Shown here: in pieces, positions 51,155-60,241 of the stretch
Numbering within the stretch: position 1 is the first letter of the stretch
Layout: each line of letters begins with the position of its first letter
Assembly: GCA_945877315.1 (NCBI GenBank)
Contig: CAMCRP010000011.1
Span: forward strand, 1 to 63,853
Direction: 5' to 3'
Source of the DNA: an uncultured Ruminococcus sp.
Lineage (GTDB): Bacteria > Bacillota > Clostridia > Oscillospirales > Ruminococcaceae
DNA: 63,853 nt
Program-made: the position numbers and the translations under genes
Notes under the pieces: generated by a model
What the model saw: only the letters and a program-made list of their open reading frames with translations
Told to the model about the DNA's origin: nothing
Database searches by the model: none

Positions 51155-52477
51155 TTATTCCTCCGTAACCTCAGGTTCGGGTTCTTCCTTTATGCTTGCC
51201 GTCAGGGAGATGTTGAAGGTTCCCATTGACCATATTTCGGGGTGGGACGGTACGGAGATCTGCACAGGACAGGCAAATGTACCCTCCGTTATTTCATAGG
51301 GCATCAGGTCAAGAACAGCCACAACATCGGGCTTAGACAGCTCGGCAATAACCTCCTCGGGTCCGATGAAATCAATGGAATATCCCGAATTAATTGGTGT
51401 AATGTCATACTGAGCAGGTGCATTTATGACCGCAAGATCCGACGACCGCAGATTAATGCGCTTCTTTGCAAGCCCCTCGCTGGGACAAGTAACGGTTACC
51501 TTGTCAATTCCCGAAAGATTTGTGTAATTCTCCCCGAGAATGACTTCAAATTCAAACTCCGAGCCAATGTCAACCTTTCGCATATCTATTATACCCACCA
51601 CAAAGCTGTTTACATCACGAATACTTTCGGTAGGCGCACCAATATCTATCTGGGTTTCGGACAGTACCAGCTGCTTTTTGAAAGCGTCTGCGTCAAAGCC
51701 CGCAGGAGCGTTCTGTATCTCAACCTCCAGCGGTATTGTCTGCTTCACGTATATTGGGATAACGATGGTAAAGTTCGATTTGTCATAGGTCAGATCGCCG
51801 TTATCGTTGGAAATTTCGGCATTGCTGTTCTTGTTGAAAAGAACTATCTGATCCGACTGTACCTCTGCGGACGCTTTAAGCTCCTTGCTGACGGTAGTTT
51901 TTGCGTAAACATTTGTGATATTGTCAATTTGATTCTGCGGACCCGTAATGCTGATTGTTGAAGGAGTTACGGAAATTTTATCCTTGAAATAGCCGGGCAT
52001 TACCGAAATAGATGAAATATCAGGCTCCACCTCAAAGCTTTTGGTGATTATCTTATCAAATTTTACCGCAACATTGGACGGCGAAACGGACAGCACATCA
52101 AAAGCTCTTCCGTCCACGCTTTTTACCTCAACAGGCAGCTTGTATTCCCTTGCAGATGTGACATTATCCACATTGACGTACGCCACCAAATCCTCAGCCG
52201 AGATCTCCGCAATTTCCGAACGCTTTCCCTCAATGCGGACATTTACCGTCTGCGTACCCACCGAAACAGGCTGCAGCTCCACCGATTCTGCATAGCTGCC
52301 CGCTATTTCCACCTTAACATCTACACCGTAAACGTCCTCGGTAATAGTAGGATAAACGTTCACCGAAACGAAAAACCATACCAGAAAGGCAAAGCAGAAT
52401 GCCGCTATTTTCTGAGTAATATTGTGCTGTGATGCCTTAACAACAGACTGCCATATCTCCTTAAAAATTTCCTTCAT
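51155..52477 (-). CDS. cdaR: CdaR, YbbR-domain regulator of CdaA
   Basis: A 440-residue membrane-anchored protein. A short cytosolic start and one membrane segment (about 21-43) precede an extracytoplasmic part with about four YbbR repeats. The C-terminus is Glu-rich. CdaR binds and modulates the diadenylate cyclase CdaA. Its start overlaps the cdaA stop by four bases (ATGA type). Confidence 0.93.
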   Translation of the reverse strand: MKEIFKEIWQSVVKASQHNITQKIAAFCFAFLVWFFVSVNVYPTITEDVYGVDVKVEIAGSYAESVELQPVSVGTQTVNVRIEGKRSEIAEISAEDLVAYVNVDNVTSAREYKLPVEVKSVDGRAFDVLSVSPSNVAVKFDKIITKSFEVEPDISSISVMPGYFKDKISVTPSTISITGPQNQIDNITNVYAKTTVSKELKASAEVQSDQIVLFNKNSNAEISNDNGDLTYDKSNFTIVIPIYVKQTIPLEVEIQNAPAGFDADAFKKQLVLSETQIDIGAPTESIRDVNSFVVGIIDMRKVDIGSEFEFEVILGENYTNLSGIDKVTVTCPSEGLAKKRINLRSSDLAVINAPAQYDITPINSGYSIDFIGPEEVIAELSKPDVVAVLDLMPYEITEGTFACPVQISVPSHPEIWSMGTFNISLTASIKEEPEPEVTEE

Positions 52478-53346
52478 TTGAACAGCCTCCTGAAATTAAG
52501 CTTCTTTTCGGTTTTCTGCTGGGGCTTTTCGGGAAGAAGCTTGGTTCTGAGAAGCTTTTTCAGACTATCCCTTGTAAGATTTCTTGTAAGCAAACCGTTT
52601 TCCGCCACGGAAATGCAGCCTGTTTCCTCAGAAACTACCACCACAACAGCGTCCGAATTTTCGCTCATACCGATAGCCGCCCTGTGCCTTGAACCCAGCT
52701 GCTTGTTGATAAGCTCTTCCTTTTGGGGCTTAGGCAGGAAACACGCAGCGGCGAGAATGATGCCGTCCCTCATAATGACAGCGCCGTCATGCAGGGGCGT
52801 TTTGGGATAGAAGATATTTCCAAAAATCTCCTTGCTGGGAACAGCATTCATTATGGTTCCCGTATCTATCTGCTCACCAAGCTTTGTCTGACGCTCGATA
52901 ACGATAAGCGCACCGGTAGTTGTTGCGGACAAATCGTCACAGGCATCGCAGATAGCTTCAATGGCAGTATTCCACTTTGCAACCGTTTCATCGCTCATTT
53001 CCGAGCCCAGCTGGAAAACGCCCAGCTGACCGACCTTAGTATGACCGACCTTTTCCAGCGCACGCCGAAGCTCGGGCTGGAACATTATCAGCAATGCCAG
53101 CAGACCAATATCAAAGGTTTTGCTGAGAAGAAAGGTAATAGCCTTCATCTCCAATATTGCCGCAACAGCATACGCAACAGCCAGCACACCAATACCCTTA
53201 ACAAGCTGCTCCGCCCTTGTTTCCTTAACCCATTTCATCAGCGCATAGATAATAATGCTCAGCATCAAAATATCCAGTCCGTCAATGGGTGTCATTGAGG
53301 CTATTACGTTTTTCAGATCATTCCAGAAGCCACTCAGCCTATCCAT
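52474..53346 (-). CDS. cdaA: Diadenylate cyclase CdaA
   Basis: A 290-residue enzyme making c-di-AMP from two ATP. Three membrane segments (about 20-100) precede the DAC domain with its catalytic motifs LHDGAVIMRDG (about 188-198) and GSRHRAAIG (about 223-231). c-di-AMP controls potassium and osmolyte balance and wall strength. It is coupled to cdaR. Its promoter was not identified in the 188-base gap upstream, which holds two hairpins. Confidence 0.96.
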   Translation of the reverse strand: MDRLSGFWNDLKNVIASMTPIDGLDILMLSIIIYALMKWVKETRAEQLVKGIGVLAVAYAVAAILEMKAITFLLSKTFDIGLLALLIMFQPELRRALEKVGHTKVGQLGVFQLGSEMSDETVAKWNTAIEAICDACDDLSATTTGALIVIERQTKLGEQIDTGTIMNAVPSKEIFGNIFYPKTPLHDGAVIMRDGIILAAACFLPKPQKEELINKQLGSRHRAAIGMSENSDAVVVVVSEETGCISVAENGLLTRNLTRDSLKKLLRTKLLPEKPQQKTEKKLNFRRLFK

Positions 53347-53383
53347 TCCGCATTATCATTCCTTCAAAATAAATATGTATCTG

Positions 53384-53450
53384 CCTTTCCGAAATTGTTA
53401 GACGGAAAGGAGATATTTAGGTAGGTATTCCCCCACCGAAGGCAGGGGAA
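53384..53450 (-). terminator. Two hairpins between the diguanylate cyclase and cdaA
   Basis: TTCCCCTGCC/GGTGGGGGAA-type stem with a TTCG loop (53450..53428) and then a perfect CCTTTCCG/CGGAAAGG stem (53410..53384). The first ends in a weak T-tract. They probably end the GH44-GGDEF transcript or slow read-through to cdaA. Confidence 0.5.
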
Positions 53451-53534
53451 CACACAATAAACAGTATTCTTAAAACACCACATGCAGCTGTATTGATCAA
53501 ATCTGCGGTTCCAATGACAGCACCTATAATACAT

Positions 53535-55496
53535 TCACTCGCTCTTAGCATATGCAAAATTGCCCTTGCCATGCTTTTTAACATCATACATAGCATTATC
53601 GGCAGACTTTATCAAATCTTCAGCATTCTCACCGTTTATATGTATAAATGAGATACCGATACTGCAGTGAACCTGATGAACCTGGTGAGAAATATCGGAA
53701 TCATAGCCCTTTGCAAGTGTAGAAATGATCTCGTTTGCATACTCGCCCGCATCTCCGTAAAGCTTGAGATTTCTTATGCAGACAACAAATTCATCTCCGC
53801 CAAGCCTTCCTGCGAAGCCCTTGTCATAGGATACCTCCTTGAGTGTATCCGCCACGAATTTCAACACCTCATCGCCGCAGCTGTGACCGAAGGTATCGTT
53901 AAAATACTTGAAATTGTCAAGGTCAATAAACATGAGTGCCCCGAGAGAACCCTCAGCAGGAGTAGCCTTGATCTCCTCGTCAAGCGTCTTAATAAAGTGA
54001 GGACGGTTATAAAGGTGAGTAAGGGCATCATAATTTGCTCTTTGCTCAAGATTTATCATGCTCTTCTTGTCCCTGTCAATATCCACGATAACACCGATTA
54101 TCTTAGAGGGCGTTTGATTTCTGTCATAGAACTTTGCCGCTCTTATCATTGTCCAGGAGAAATCGCCGTAAATATCCTTTATACGGTACTCACCCTGCAA
54201 ATGGTTCATATCTGTGCTGAGAAGCTTTTCTATATCTGCATCAAAACGATCCTTGTCGTCCTTATGGACTCTTGCCTTGCAAAGGAAGCTGTCCTCCAGC
54301 TTATCCGACTTTGGACGGAAGCTGAACTTCTTATTGAAGCTCGACGAAACGAAAACATTGTCCTTAATAAGGTTTACCTCGAATATGATATTGTTTGTCA
54401 TCTCAACAATAGCCTTGTAACGGTATTCCGACTCGACCATTTTATCGAGAAGCTTATTAAGCTCGTGAGTAATATGCGTAAATTCGTCATTTCCATCACA
54501 TTCAAATCTAGCCTGAGTATTACCGCCCCGCTGCTGTCTTACAACATTCATCATCATATCAACAGGCTTGGTAAATCTGATAATAAATACAATGATAGCA
54601 GCAATCGCCGCAATAAGGGAGATAAATACTGCGGAAGTCACAGGTGAATTATATCTGCTTGCATTTGAAATAATGCCCTGACTGTCAATAAAGCAGATAG
54701 ACATCCAGTCACTTCCCGAAATAGGAGAGCATATAATAGTATTCCTCTTGTTGCCCATCTTATATTCAATGGTAACGGGAGCCTTTATGCCGTTGCTGAA
54801 AATGTCCGAGATCTGAGCCGCAACATCTTCCGGAACCTCCAGCTTGCTGTAATGGTTCATAACTGCAATGGAAGTTCTGAAAATATTTCCGCTGTGGTCA
54901 GCAACGGCACATACAACATTTTCGTCCTTATCTGAGCTTGTTATAATCTTCTGGAAATATCCCGAATTATAAATGAAATCAACAGTACCGACAGGCTCGT
55001 TTTCATCTGAGTAGACGTATCTCGAAATGACATAAACGACCCTCTTGCTGATTCCTGCCCCGAAATAATACATATCCGACACACCTTCACCGCTGCCGAT
55101 AAAATCGATATTCAGTTCAGAAGCGGATCTTCCGTCATACGCCTTATCGGTAGATGCCAAAATGTTTTTGTCAAGATCGCAGACCAATACCGTATCAATA
55201 GCAAGCTCGCCGTTTTTAAAGCTGATGATAAAATCCAGTGCATCTTCACTCGACCCGCTGCCCGTCAGAAGTGCCTTAACGCTTTCATCTGCGGACACAG
55301 ATTTTATTCCGGAAATGCAGTTCTCAAAATAAGCACCGATACATCTGCTCTGAGAATCTACAACATTTCCGTAATTCTTTTTGCTTATATCATCCGCATA
55401 ATCTTTAATTCTGCCCGAACCAATAATGCTTACCACAGTTAAAGGTATTATAAGAGTCAGCAGCATTATCACCGCAAGCTTGATTTTTATACGCAT
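53535..55496 (-). CDS. Membrane diguanylate cyclase with Cache, HAMP-like, PAS and GGDEF domains
   Basis: A 653-residue sensor. A membrane segment (about 7-27) precedes a large extracytoplasmic dCache-like domain (about 35-285), a second membrane segment (about 286-308), a HAMP-like region, a PAS domain (about 355-475) and a C-terminal GGDEF domain with intact GGDEF in AGRLGGDEFVV. It should make c-di-GMP in response to an external ligand. The RxxD inhibitory site is absent (the aligned residues read YDKG). It starts 13 bases after the GH44 stop, so the two are one operon. Confidence 0.92.
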   Translation of the reverse strand: MRIKIKLAVIMLLTLIIPLTVVSIIGSGRIKDYADDISKKNYGNVVDSQSRCIGAYFENCISGIKSVSADESVKALLTGSGSSEDALDFIISFKNGELAIDTVLVCDLDKNILASTDKAYDGRSASELNIDFIGSGEGVSDMYYFGAGISKRVVYVISRYVYSDENEPVGTVDFIYNSGYFQKIITSSDKDENVVCAVADHSGNIFRTSIAVMNHYSKLEVPEDVAAQISDIFSNGIKAPVTIEYKMGNKRNTIICSPISGSDWMSICFIDSQGIISNASRYNSPVTSAVFISLIAAIAAIIVFIIRFTKPVDMMMNVVRQQRGGNTQARFECDGNDEFTHITHELNKLLDKMVESEYRYKAIVEMTNNIIFEVNLIKDNVFVSSSFNKKFSFRPKSDKLEDSFLCKARVHKDDKDRFDADIEKLLSTDMNHLQGEYRIKDIYGDFSWTMIRAAKFYDRNQTPSKIIGVIVDIDRDKKSMINLEQRANYDALTHLYNRPHFIKTLDEEIKATPAEGSLGALMFIDLDNFKYFNDTFGHSCGDEVLKFVADTLKEVSYDKGFAGRLGGDEFVVCIRNLKLYGDAGEYANEIISTLAKGYDSDISHQVHQVHCSIGISFIHINGENAEDLIKSADNAMYDVKKHGKGNFAYAKSE

Positions 55497-55509
55497 CTGT
55501 TAATCCCTT

Positions 55510-57567
55510 CTATTGCTTGTTATCAATTATTACTGCATAAACCATAAGTGCAGCAGCCGAAGCCGTCAGTAATGAGATAAATATTTTACCCGCCATGGGG
55601 AAGTGCTTTTCTTCATCGGAAGCAGTACCCTCATCGGGCTGACGTTCCGTTTCGTCAGTTGTGCCGTCACTGTGTTCGTCCGTTTCGACGGGAATATCCG
55701 GAGCAGATGACATTTCGCCGTATTTCCCGCTGCTTTCCGAAGGCGGCTCGGTTTCTATGACTGTTTCGGTCAAAGATACAGCCGTACCGTCCGCAACAGC
55801 AGTTTCTGTGACTGTACCCTCGGTTCTGTCCGTTTCCGAAGGCTGAGTAACAGACGTTTCATCGTTGTCTGCGGAAATCACGGTTTCCCCTATGTTATCA
55901 TCGGCAGTTGTGACGGAGCCCTCGGGAATTTCGCCGTTTATTTCAAAAATATAAACAGACAGCGGCGGCATTTCATACTCAAAGCTGTTACCGGAAATAT
56001 TCTTCACAGTTCCTATCTTTTTAATCTCCGAAGATTCAGAATTCATGCCATAAACCGTGACAGAATCATACTCTGCCTCAGAGCTGATATTGAAGGTTAT
56101 CTCCTTGTCAAGAGTATAGTTTTTATTAGACGCAACAACGGTAAGCCTTGTTGGGTCGCTGCCGTTTATTGAAGCAAAAACGGAGCTGTTTATATCACTT
56201 CCGTTATCCGCCTTTACGATAGTATCGCCGAAGGAACTGCCCTTTCCGTCATAATTCGTATAAAGCTCGATGGCAGATCTCTGATAGGAACATTCCTCAC
56301 TAAGCGGACGCAGACACGCAAGGTAAACTCCCTGCTCCGCAAAACAGCCGAGAGCATCAGCCTGAGCGATCCCTCCGCTGATATGGTCACCGCCGCCGAA
56401 ATCATACTCGCTGAATGACAGCTTTGTCCCGGGATAATACAGCTGTATGGAAGCCTGTAAAATAGGGATAAGCGGAGTGTACTGCTTAAAAGAATGAACG
56501 TTGCTGAGCTCCGTATAATCGGGATCCCAAAGCGTCCTTACAGTCTGCATTCTGGTTCGGTTGCACTGCTCATGGGAATAATCGGTACAATCGATCACCT
56601 TGTCCCCCGTAGGACTTACAGATTCAGTGTAATAGTGAAGGTCAAGGCAGTCCAGCAGCCTTTCGCCCGACGCCTTTTCCGCTGTCCGCATTTCCGCAAG
56701 GTAATAGTCGATAAACCAGTTATACCCACTGCCGACCTTGTTCCAATCGGGAGCGTCATTCAGCGAAATATACGACGTCAGCCCACGCAAAGACGGGCCA
56801 AACACCATTGCACTGTCATCAACAGCCTTCACAGCCTGAGAAAGAATAATACTCTTCTCTGTCAGCGAAGCCGCCGAAACGGGAGAAAGCTCCAGCATAG
56901 GGAAATTCTCGTGCCAGTATTCAGGCTCTCTGTCCAGAAAATAGCCAGTAATACCGCCGCTGTCGGCAGTGCCGTATCTGGTCACAAGATAGTGAACATA
57001 TTCGTCTGTATATGTAAGATTATCGTTAATATCCGGGATAGTCGTGAGAACGTCATTCTTTCCGGGAATAACACTTACCCACCTTTCGGGAGCCTTAGAA
57101 CGAGGCTCCATGACCATTCCGTTGCCGTCCCCCGCAGCATATCCCAGCATAGGCAGTGTAACAAAGCGTCCCGCAATGCCGCAGGAATTCGCATCGCTGA
57201 CAAGTGCATAGGAATACAGCCCCGGTTCAGCCCACATTCCGTTGGGATAACGGCTGACAAGGGAGTTGTCATTGGAATTATAAAGGTCTGCGCCGGTATT
57301 GGCATTATTTGTTTCCCAGTTATATGTAGAAACGGAAACATTACTCTGCTTCACGGCATTTACTGTTAAGCCCGAAAGACGGACAGTATCCGCAACTCCG
57401 TAAATATACGGACTGACAGGTGTTCTGCCCTTTTCGGTATCTATATTAAACGTAACAACGGAATCGTCATATATGATCGAAGCCTCCGCATCATACCGAG
57501 GCAGACTGCCCGTAAAAAGAGCGGCAGCGGCGGCTATTGGAATTATACGGCGGAATTTATTTTTCAT
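55510..57567 (-). CDS. Membrane-anchored GH44 family glycoside hydrolase
   Basis: A 685-residue exported enzyme of the GH44 fold, a family of endoglucanases and xyloglucanases. A signal peptide (1-28) is followed by the catalytic region: SPYIYGV (about 52-58), YNWETNNANTGADLYNSND (about 83-101), the acid/base Glu in FLDREPEYW (about 207-215) and the nucleophile Glu in FSEYDFGGGDHISGGIAQAD (about 395-414). A Ser/Thr/Glu-rich linker (about 555-655) leads to a C-terminal membrane segment (about 660-680), which should tether it to the cell. In place of the usual RxGGN motif before YNWE it reads KQSNVS, so activity may differ. Confidence 0.88.
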   Translation of the reverse strand: MKNKFRRIIPIAAAAALFTGSLPRYDAEASIIYDDSVVTFNIDTEKGRTPVSPYIYGVADTVRLSGLTVNAVKQSNVSVSTYNWETNNANTGADLYNSNDNSLVSRYPNGMWAEPGLYSYALVSDANSCGIAGRFVTLPMLGYAAGDGNGMVMEPRSKAPERWVSVIPGKNDVLTTIPDINDNLTYTDEYVHYLVTRYGTADSGGITGYFLDREPEYWHENFPMLELSPVSAASLTEKSIILSQAVKAVDDSAMVFGPSLRGLTSYISLNDAPDWNKVGSGYNWFIDYYLAEMRTAEKASGERLLDCLDLHYYTESVSPTGDKVIDCTDYSHEQCNRTRMQTVRTLWDPDYTELSNVHSFKQYTPLIPILQASIQLYYPGTKLSFSEYDFGGGDHISGGIAQADALGCFAEQGVYLACLRPLSEECSYQRSAIELYTNYDGKGSSFGDTIVKADNGSDINSSVFASINGSDPTRLTVVASNKNYTLDKEITFNISSEAEYDSVTVYGMNSESSEIKKIGTVKNISGNSFEYEMPPLSVYIFEINGEIPEGSVTTADDNIGETVISADNDETSVTQPSETDRTEGTVTETAVADGTAVSLTETVIETEPPSESSGKYGEMSSAPDIPVETDEHSDGTTDETERQPDEGTASDEEKHFPMAGKIFISLLTASAAALMVYAVIIDNKQ

Positions 57568-57652
57568 TGGATTTCCTCTCGGGTATGCAAAAAACACAGC
57601 AAATTTAAACAAAGATAGCTTGTTGATCAAGCGAGCACACCTATATAAAGAT

Positions 57653-57681
57653 ATTATACTATATTCCCCGCAAATTTGCAA
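57653..57681 (-). promoter_or_regulatory. Sigma-A promoter of the GH44-GGDEF operon
   Basis: Minus-strand -35 TTGCAA (57681..57676), 17-base spacer, and -10 TATAAT (57658..57653). Confidence 0.82.
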
Positions 57682-57710
57682 GAGGAAATCCAAAAATAAT
57701 TAGCAATTTT

Positions 57711-57756
57711 CATAAAAAATACACCGTTCAAGCGGACACTGCCTTTTGAACGGTGT
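57711..57756 (-). terminator. Rho-independent terminator after glnA
   Basis: ACACCGTTCAA/TTGAACGGTGT (57756..57721), 11 perfect pairs, followed by ATTTTTTATG. It is the third of three tandem hairpins after the glnA stop. Confidence 0.9.
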
Positions 57757-57773
57757 ATTTTCTTCAGGGAGAT

Positions 57774-57840
57774 GGCTTGCAGGCTCAGGGAAAACCTGCA
57801 AGCCGTTGTAAAGTGAGTAATGTATGAAAGGTCATACATT
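57774..57840 (-). other. Two tandem perfect hairpins in the glnA 3' untranslated region
   Basis: AATGTATGA/TCATACATT (57840..57819) and GGCTTGCAGG/CCTGCAAGCC (57804..57774) lie between the glnA stop and its terminator. Neither has a T-tract. They may block 3' exonucleases or be released as a small 3' RNA. Confidence 0.6.
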
Positions 57841-57862
57841 TCAGATATAGGAATAATCAGTA

Positions 57863-59962
57863 TTAAACTCTGAAAAGGAGGTCGCCGTATGTGGGGAAAG
57901 GCCATACCTTTTCGGGGCAGACAGTTTCAAGCTCGTCTGCAACAGCTCTCAGGGACTGCATAGCGGAGAATACTTCGTTTCTGAAATATCTTGCAGTTGC
58001 TTCTGCGCCCTCAGTATTCTTAGCACCCAGAACCTTATCTTCAAGAACAGCGGTTGCAGAGTCAATGGAAGCCACAAGACCGGAAACCTTATCTGCCAGC
58101 TTCTTCTCAACGCTGCTGTCGATACCTGCGGAATTCTTGGTAACAACAGACTCAGCAAGGAACTTAGCGAACTCCAGACCAGCGGGAATAATGTCCTTTC
58201 TTGCCATATCGATCATGGTCAAAGCCTCAATGTTGATGACCTTGCCGTAGTTTTCAAGAAGAACCTCGGTACGGGACTCGATCTCGCTTCTTGTATAAAC
58301 CTTGAACTGCTCGAAGATAGCAACATTCTCATCAGCAGCAAACAGAGGAACGCAGTCAACAGTGGAAACAAGGTTAGGCAGACCTCTCTTTGCAGCCTCC
58401 TCTACCCACTCTGCAGAATAGCCGTTGCCGTTGAAGATAACAGCCTTGTGCTCCTTAATGGTCTTTTTCAGCAGATCCTTCAAAGCCTTGTCAAAATCAT
58501 CAGCCTTTTCGAGAATATCCGCAAATTCAGACAGTTCCTTAGCAACGATAGTGTTCAGCATAATGTTGGTGCAGGAGATGGAATCAGCAGAACCAAGCAT
58601 TCTGAACTCAAACTTATTTCCTGTAAATGCGAAAGGAGATGTTCTGTTACGGTCGGTAGTATCCTTAATGAAGTTAGGAAGGATACCAACGCCAAGCTGG
58701 AACTTTGTGCCTGCGCCTGACTCAACGGTGCCATCATTTTCGATAGCTTCAATGACCTTCTGCAGCTCGTCGCCGATAAACATAGAAACGATTGCGGGAG
58801 GAGCCTCGTTAGCACCCAGTCTGTGGTCGTTTCCTGCGGAGGAAGCGGCAATTCTCAGCAAAGGAGCATACTCGTGAACGCCCTTGATGATAGCGCAGAG
58901 GAATGTCAGGAACTGAGCATTCTCAGCAGGTGTATCTCCGGGGTCAAGAAGGTTCTGACCGTCGTTTGTGGAAATAGACCAGTTGTTATGCTTACCGGAG
59001 CCGTTTACGCCTGCAAAAGGCTTTTCGTGAAGCAGGCAAACCAGACCGTGCTTGAGGGCGATCTTCTTCATCAGCTCCATAGTCAGCTGATTGTGGTCGG
59101 CAGCAATGTTGGATGTGGAGAAGATAGGAGCAAGCTCGTGCTGTGCGGGGGCAACCTCGTTATGCTTTGTCTTAGCGAGGATTCCCAGCTTCCAAAGCTC
59201 GGTGTCCAGCTCCTTCATATATTCAGCAACTCTTGTCTTGATGTTTCCGAAATAGTGATCTTCAAGCTCCTGACCCTTGGGAGATTTTGCACCGAAAAGT
59301 GTTCTGCCTGTGAAGATCAGATCCTTACGCTGATCGTACAGCTTCTTGTCAACCAGGAAATATTCCTGCTCGGGACCGACTGTTGTGGTAACTCTTGTAG
59401 CAGTAGTATTTCCGAAAAGTCTGAGAACTCTTACAGCCTGCTCGGAAACAGCCTCCATGGAGCGAAGCAGAGGAGTTTTCTTATCGAGGACTTCACCTGT
59501 ATAGGAGCAGAAAGCTGTAGGTATGTAAAGAGAACCGTCCTTGATAAATGCGTCGGAGGTAGGATCCCAAGCTGTGTAGCCTCTTGCTTCAAATGTAGCT
59601 CTCAGACCGCCCGAGGGAAAGGAAGAAGCATCAGGCTCGCCCTTTACAAGCTCCTTGCCTGAGAATTCCATGATAACCTTGCCGTCACCAACGGGTGAAA
59701 TGAAGGAGTCGTGCTTCTCAGCGGTAACGCCTGTCATAGGTTGGAACCAGTGGGTGTAATGAGTAGCACCCTTTTCAACAGCCCAATCCTTCATTGCGTT
59801 TGCAACGACCTCGGCTACGTCAGCATCGAGGGGCACGCCCATCTTTCTTGTTTTCATAAGGGACTTGAAAACATTCTTAGGCAGTCTTGCCCTCATAGTT
59901 TCCTCGTTGAATACGTTGCAGCCGAAATACTCGGCAACTCCCTGAATTTTTTCTTCTGACAT
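57863..59962 (-). CDS. glnN: Type III glutamine synthetase
   Basis: A 699-residue GSIII that joins ammonia to glutamate with ATP, at the length usual for this dodecameric class. The type III hallmarks are visible: [14 protein letters not shown] (about 73-86), the metal/ATP site [11 protein letters not shown] (about 193-203), [12 protein letters not shown] (about 270-281), NHNQ-like [14 protein letters not shown], and the [25 protein letters not shown] region (about 305-329). The ATG at 59962 follows GGGAGGAAT; upstream codons run through a leader hairpin. It has its own promoter, an attenuator-like leader and a strong terminator, so it is a single-gene unit. Confidence 0.96.
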   Translation of the reverse strand: MSEEKIQGVAEYFGCNVFNEETMRARLPKNVFKSLMKTRKMGVPLDADVAEVVANAMKDWAVEKGATHYTHWFQPMTGVTAEKHDSFISPVGDGKVIMEFSGKELVKGEPDASSFPSGGLRATFEARGYTAWDPTSDAFIKDGSLYIPTAFCSYTGEVLDKKTPLLRSMEAVSEQAVRVLRLFGNTTATRVTTTVGPEQEYFLVDKKLYDQRKDLIFTGRTLFGAKSPKGQELEDHYFGNIKTRVAEYMKELDTELWKLGILAKTKHNEVAPAQHELAPIFSTSNIAADHNQLTMELMKKIALKHGLVCLLHEKPFAGVNGSGKHNNWSISTNDGQNLLDPGDTPAENAQFLTFLCAIIKGVHEYAPLLRIAASSAGNDHRLGANEAPPAIVSMFIGDELQKVIEAIENDGTVESGAGTKFQLGVGILPNFIKDTTDRNRTSPFAFTGNKFEFRMLGSADSISCTNIMLNTIVAKELSEFADILEKADDFDKALKDLLKKTIKEHKAVIFNGNGYSAEWVEEAAKRGLPNLVSTVDCVPLFAADENVAIFEQFKVYTRSEIESRTEVLLENYGKVINIEALTMIDMARKDIIPAGLEFAKFLAESVVTKNSAGIDSSVEKKLADKVSGLVASIDSATAVLEDKVLGAKNTEGAEATARYFRNEVFSAMQSLRAVADELETVCPEKVWPFPTYGDLLFRV

Positions 59963-59980
59963 AACAAATTCCTCCCATTG

Positions 59981-60040
59981 AAAAAATAAGACGCTCCGCC
60001 CGACAGTTATACTGCCGATGCGGAACGTCATTGTTCCAAT
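59981..60040 (-). promoter_or_regulatory. glnN leader attenuator: terminator with overlapping alternative hairpin
   Basis: Terminator form: GACGTTCCGC (60029..60020) pairs with GCGGAGCGTC (59999..59990), with an inner CGGCAG/CTGTCG stem, then TTATTTTTT just before the ribosome site. Alternative form: GGAAC/GTTCC (60037..60022) closes the hexaloop AATGAC and uses the first terminator arm. The two cannot coexist. The loop has A at position 1 and G at position 4, like the hexaloops bound by ANTAR antiterminators. Confidence 0.65.
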
Positions 60041-60090
60041 TATTATATTCGGTTCTGCCCTGCGGTATGTGTTCCGCTTGGTATGGTTAT

Positions 60091-60119
60091 ATGATACACT
60101 ATTTTTTTCGGTTTGTCAA
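60091..60119 (-). promoter_or_regulatory. Sigma-A promoter of glnN
   Basis: Minus-strand -35 TTGACA (60119..60114), 17-base spacer, and -10 TATCAT (60096..60091), giving a leader of about 120 bases. Confidence 0.82.
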
Positions 60120-60136
60120 GGGGTTTTTCAAATAAT

Positions 60137-60168
60137 TTTTGCAAGTTTTATAAAACAATCTTGCAAAA
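60137..60168 (-). terminator. Hairpin after the gatB-aspS fusion gene
   Basis: TTTTGCAAG/CTTGCAAAA, 9 perfect pairs with a 14-base AT-rich loop, followed by ATTATTT. The stem is AT-rich, so termination may be modest. Confidence 0.55.
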
Positions 60169-60241
60169 TATTATGAACAAACCCATCTAAACCGTTTAAA
60201 TATGCCTAAATTTGAATTTATAAGCTGCATTTGAACCATAT

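Noticed and set aside
53347-53534. A c-di-GMP riboswitch near the GGDEF gene
   Set aside because: The typical GEMM conserved core is absent; only two simple hairpins are seen.
53700-53830. A product-inhibition RxxD site in the diguanylate cyclase
   Set aside because: The residues at that spacing before GGDEF read YDKG, so the site is not present.
59990-60096. A glutamine riboswitch (glnA RNA) before glutamine synthetase
   Set aside because: The conserved glnA-motif blocks that I know are not present; the leader looks like a terminator/antiterminator pair instead.
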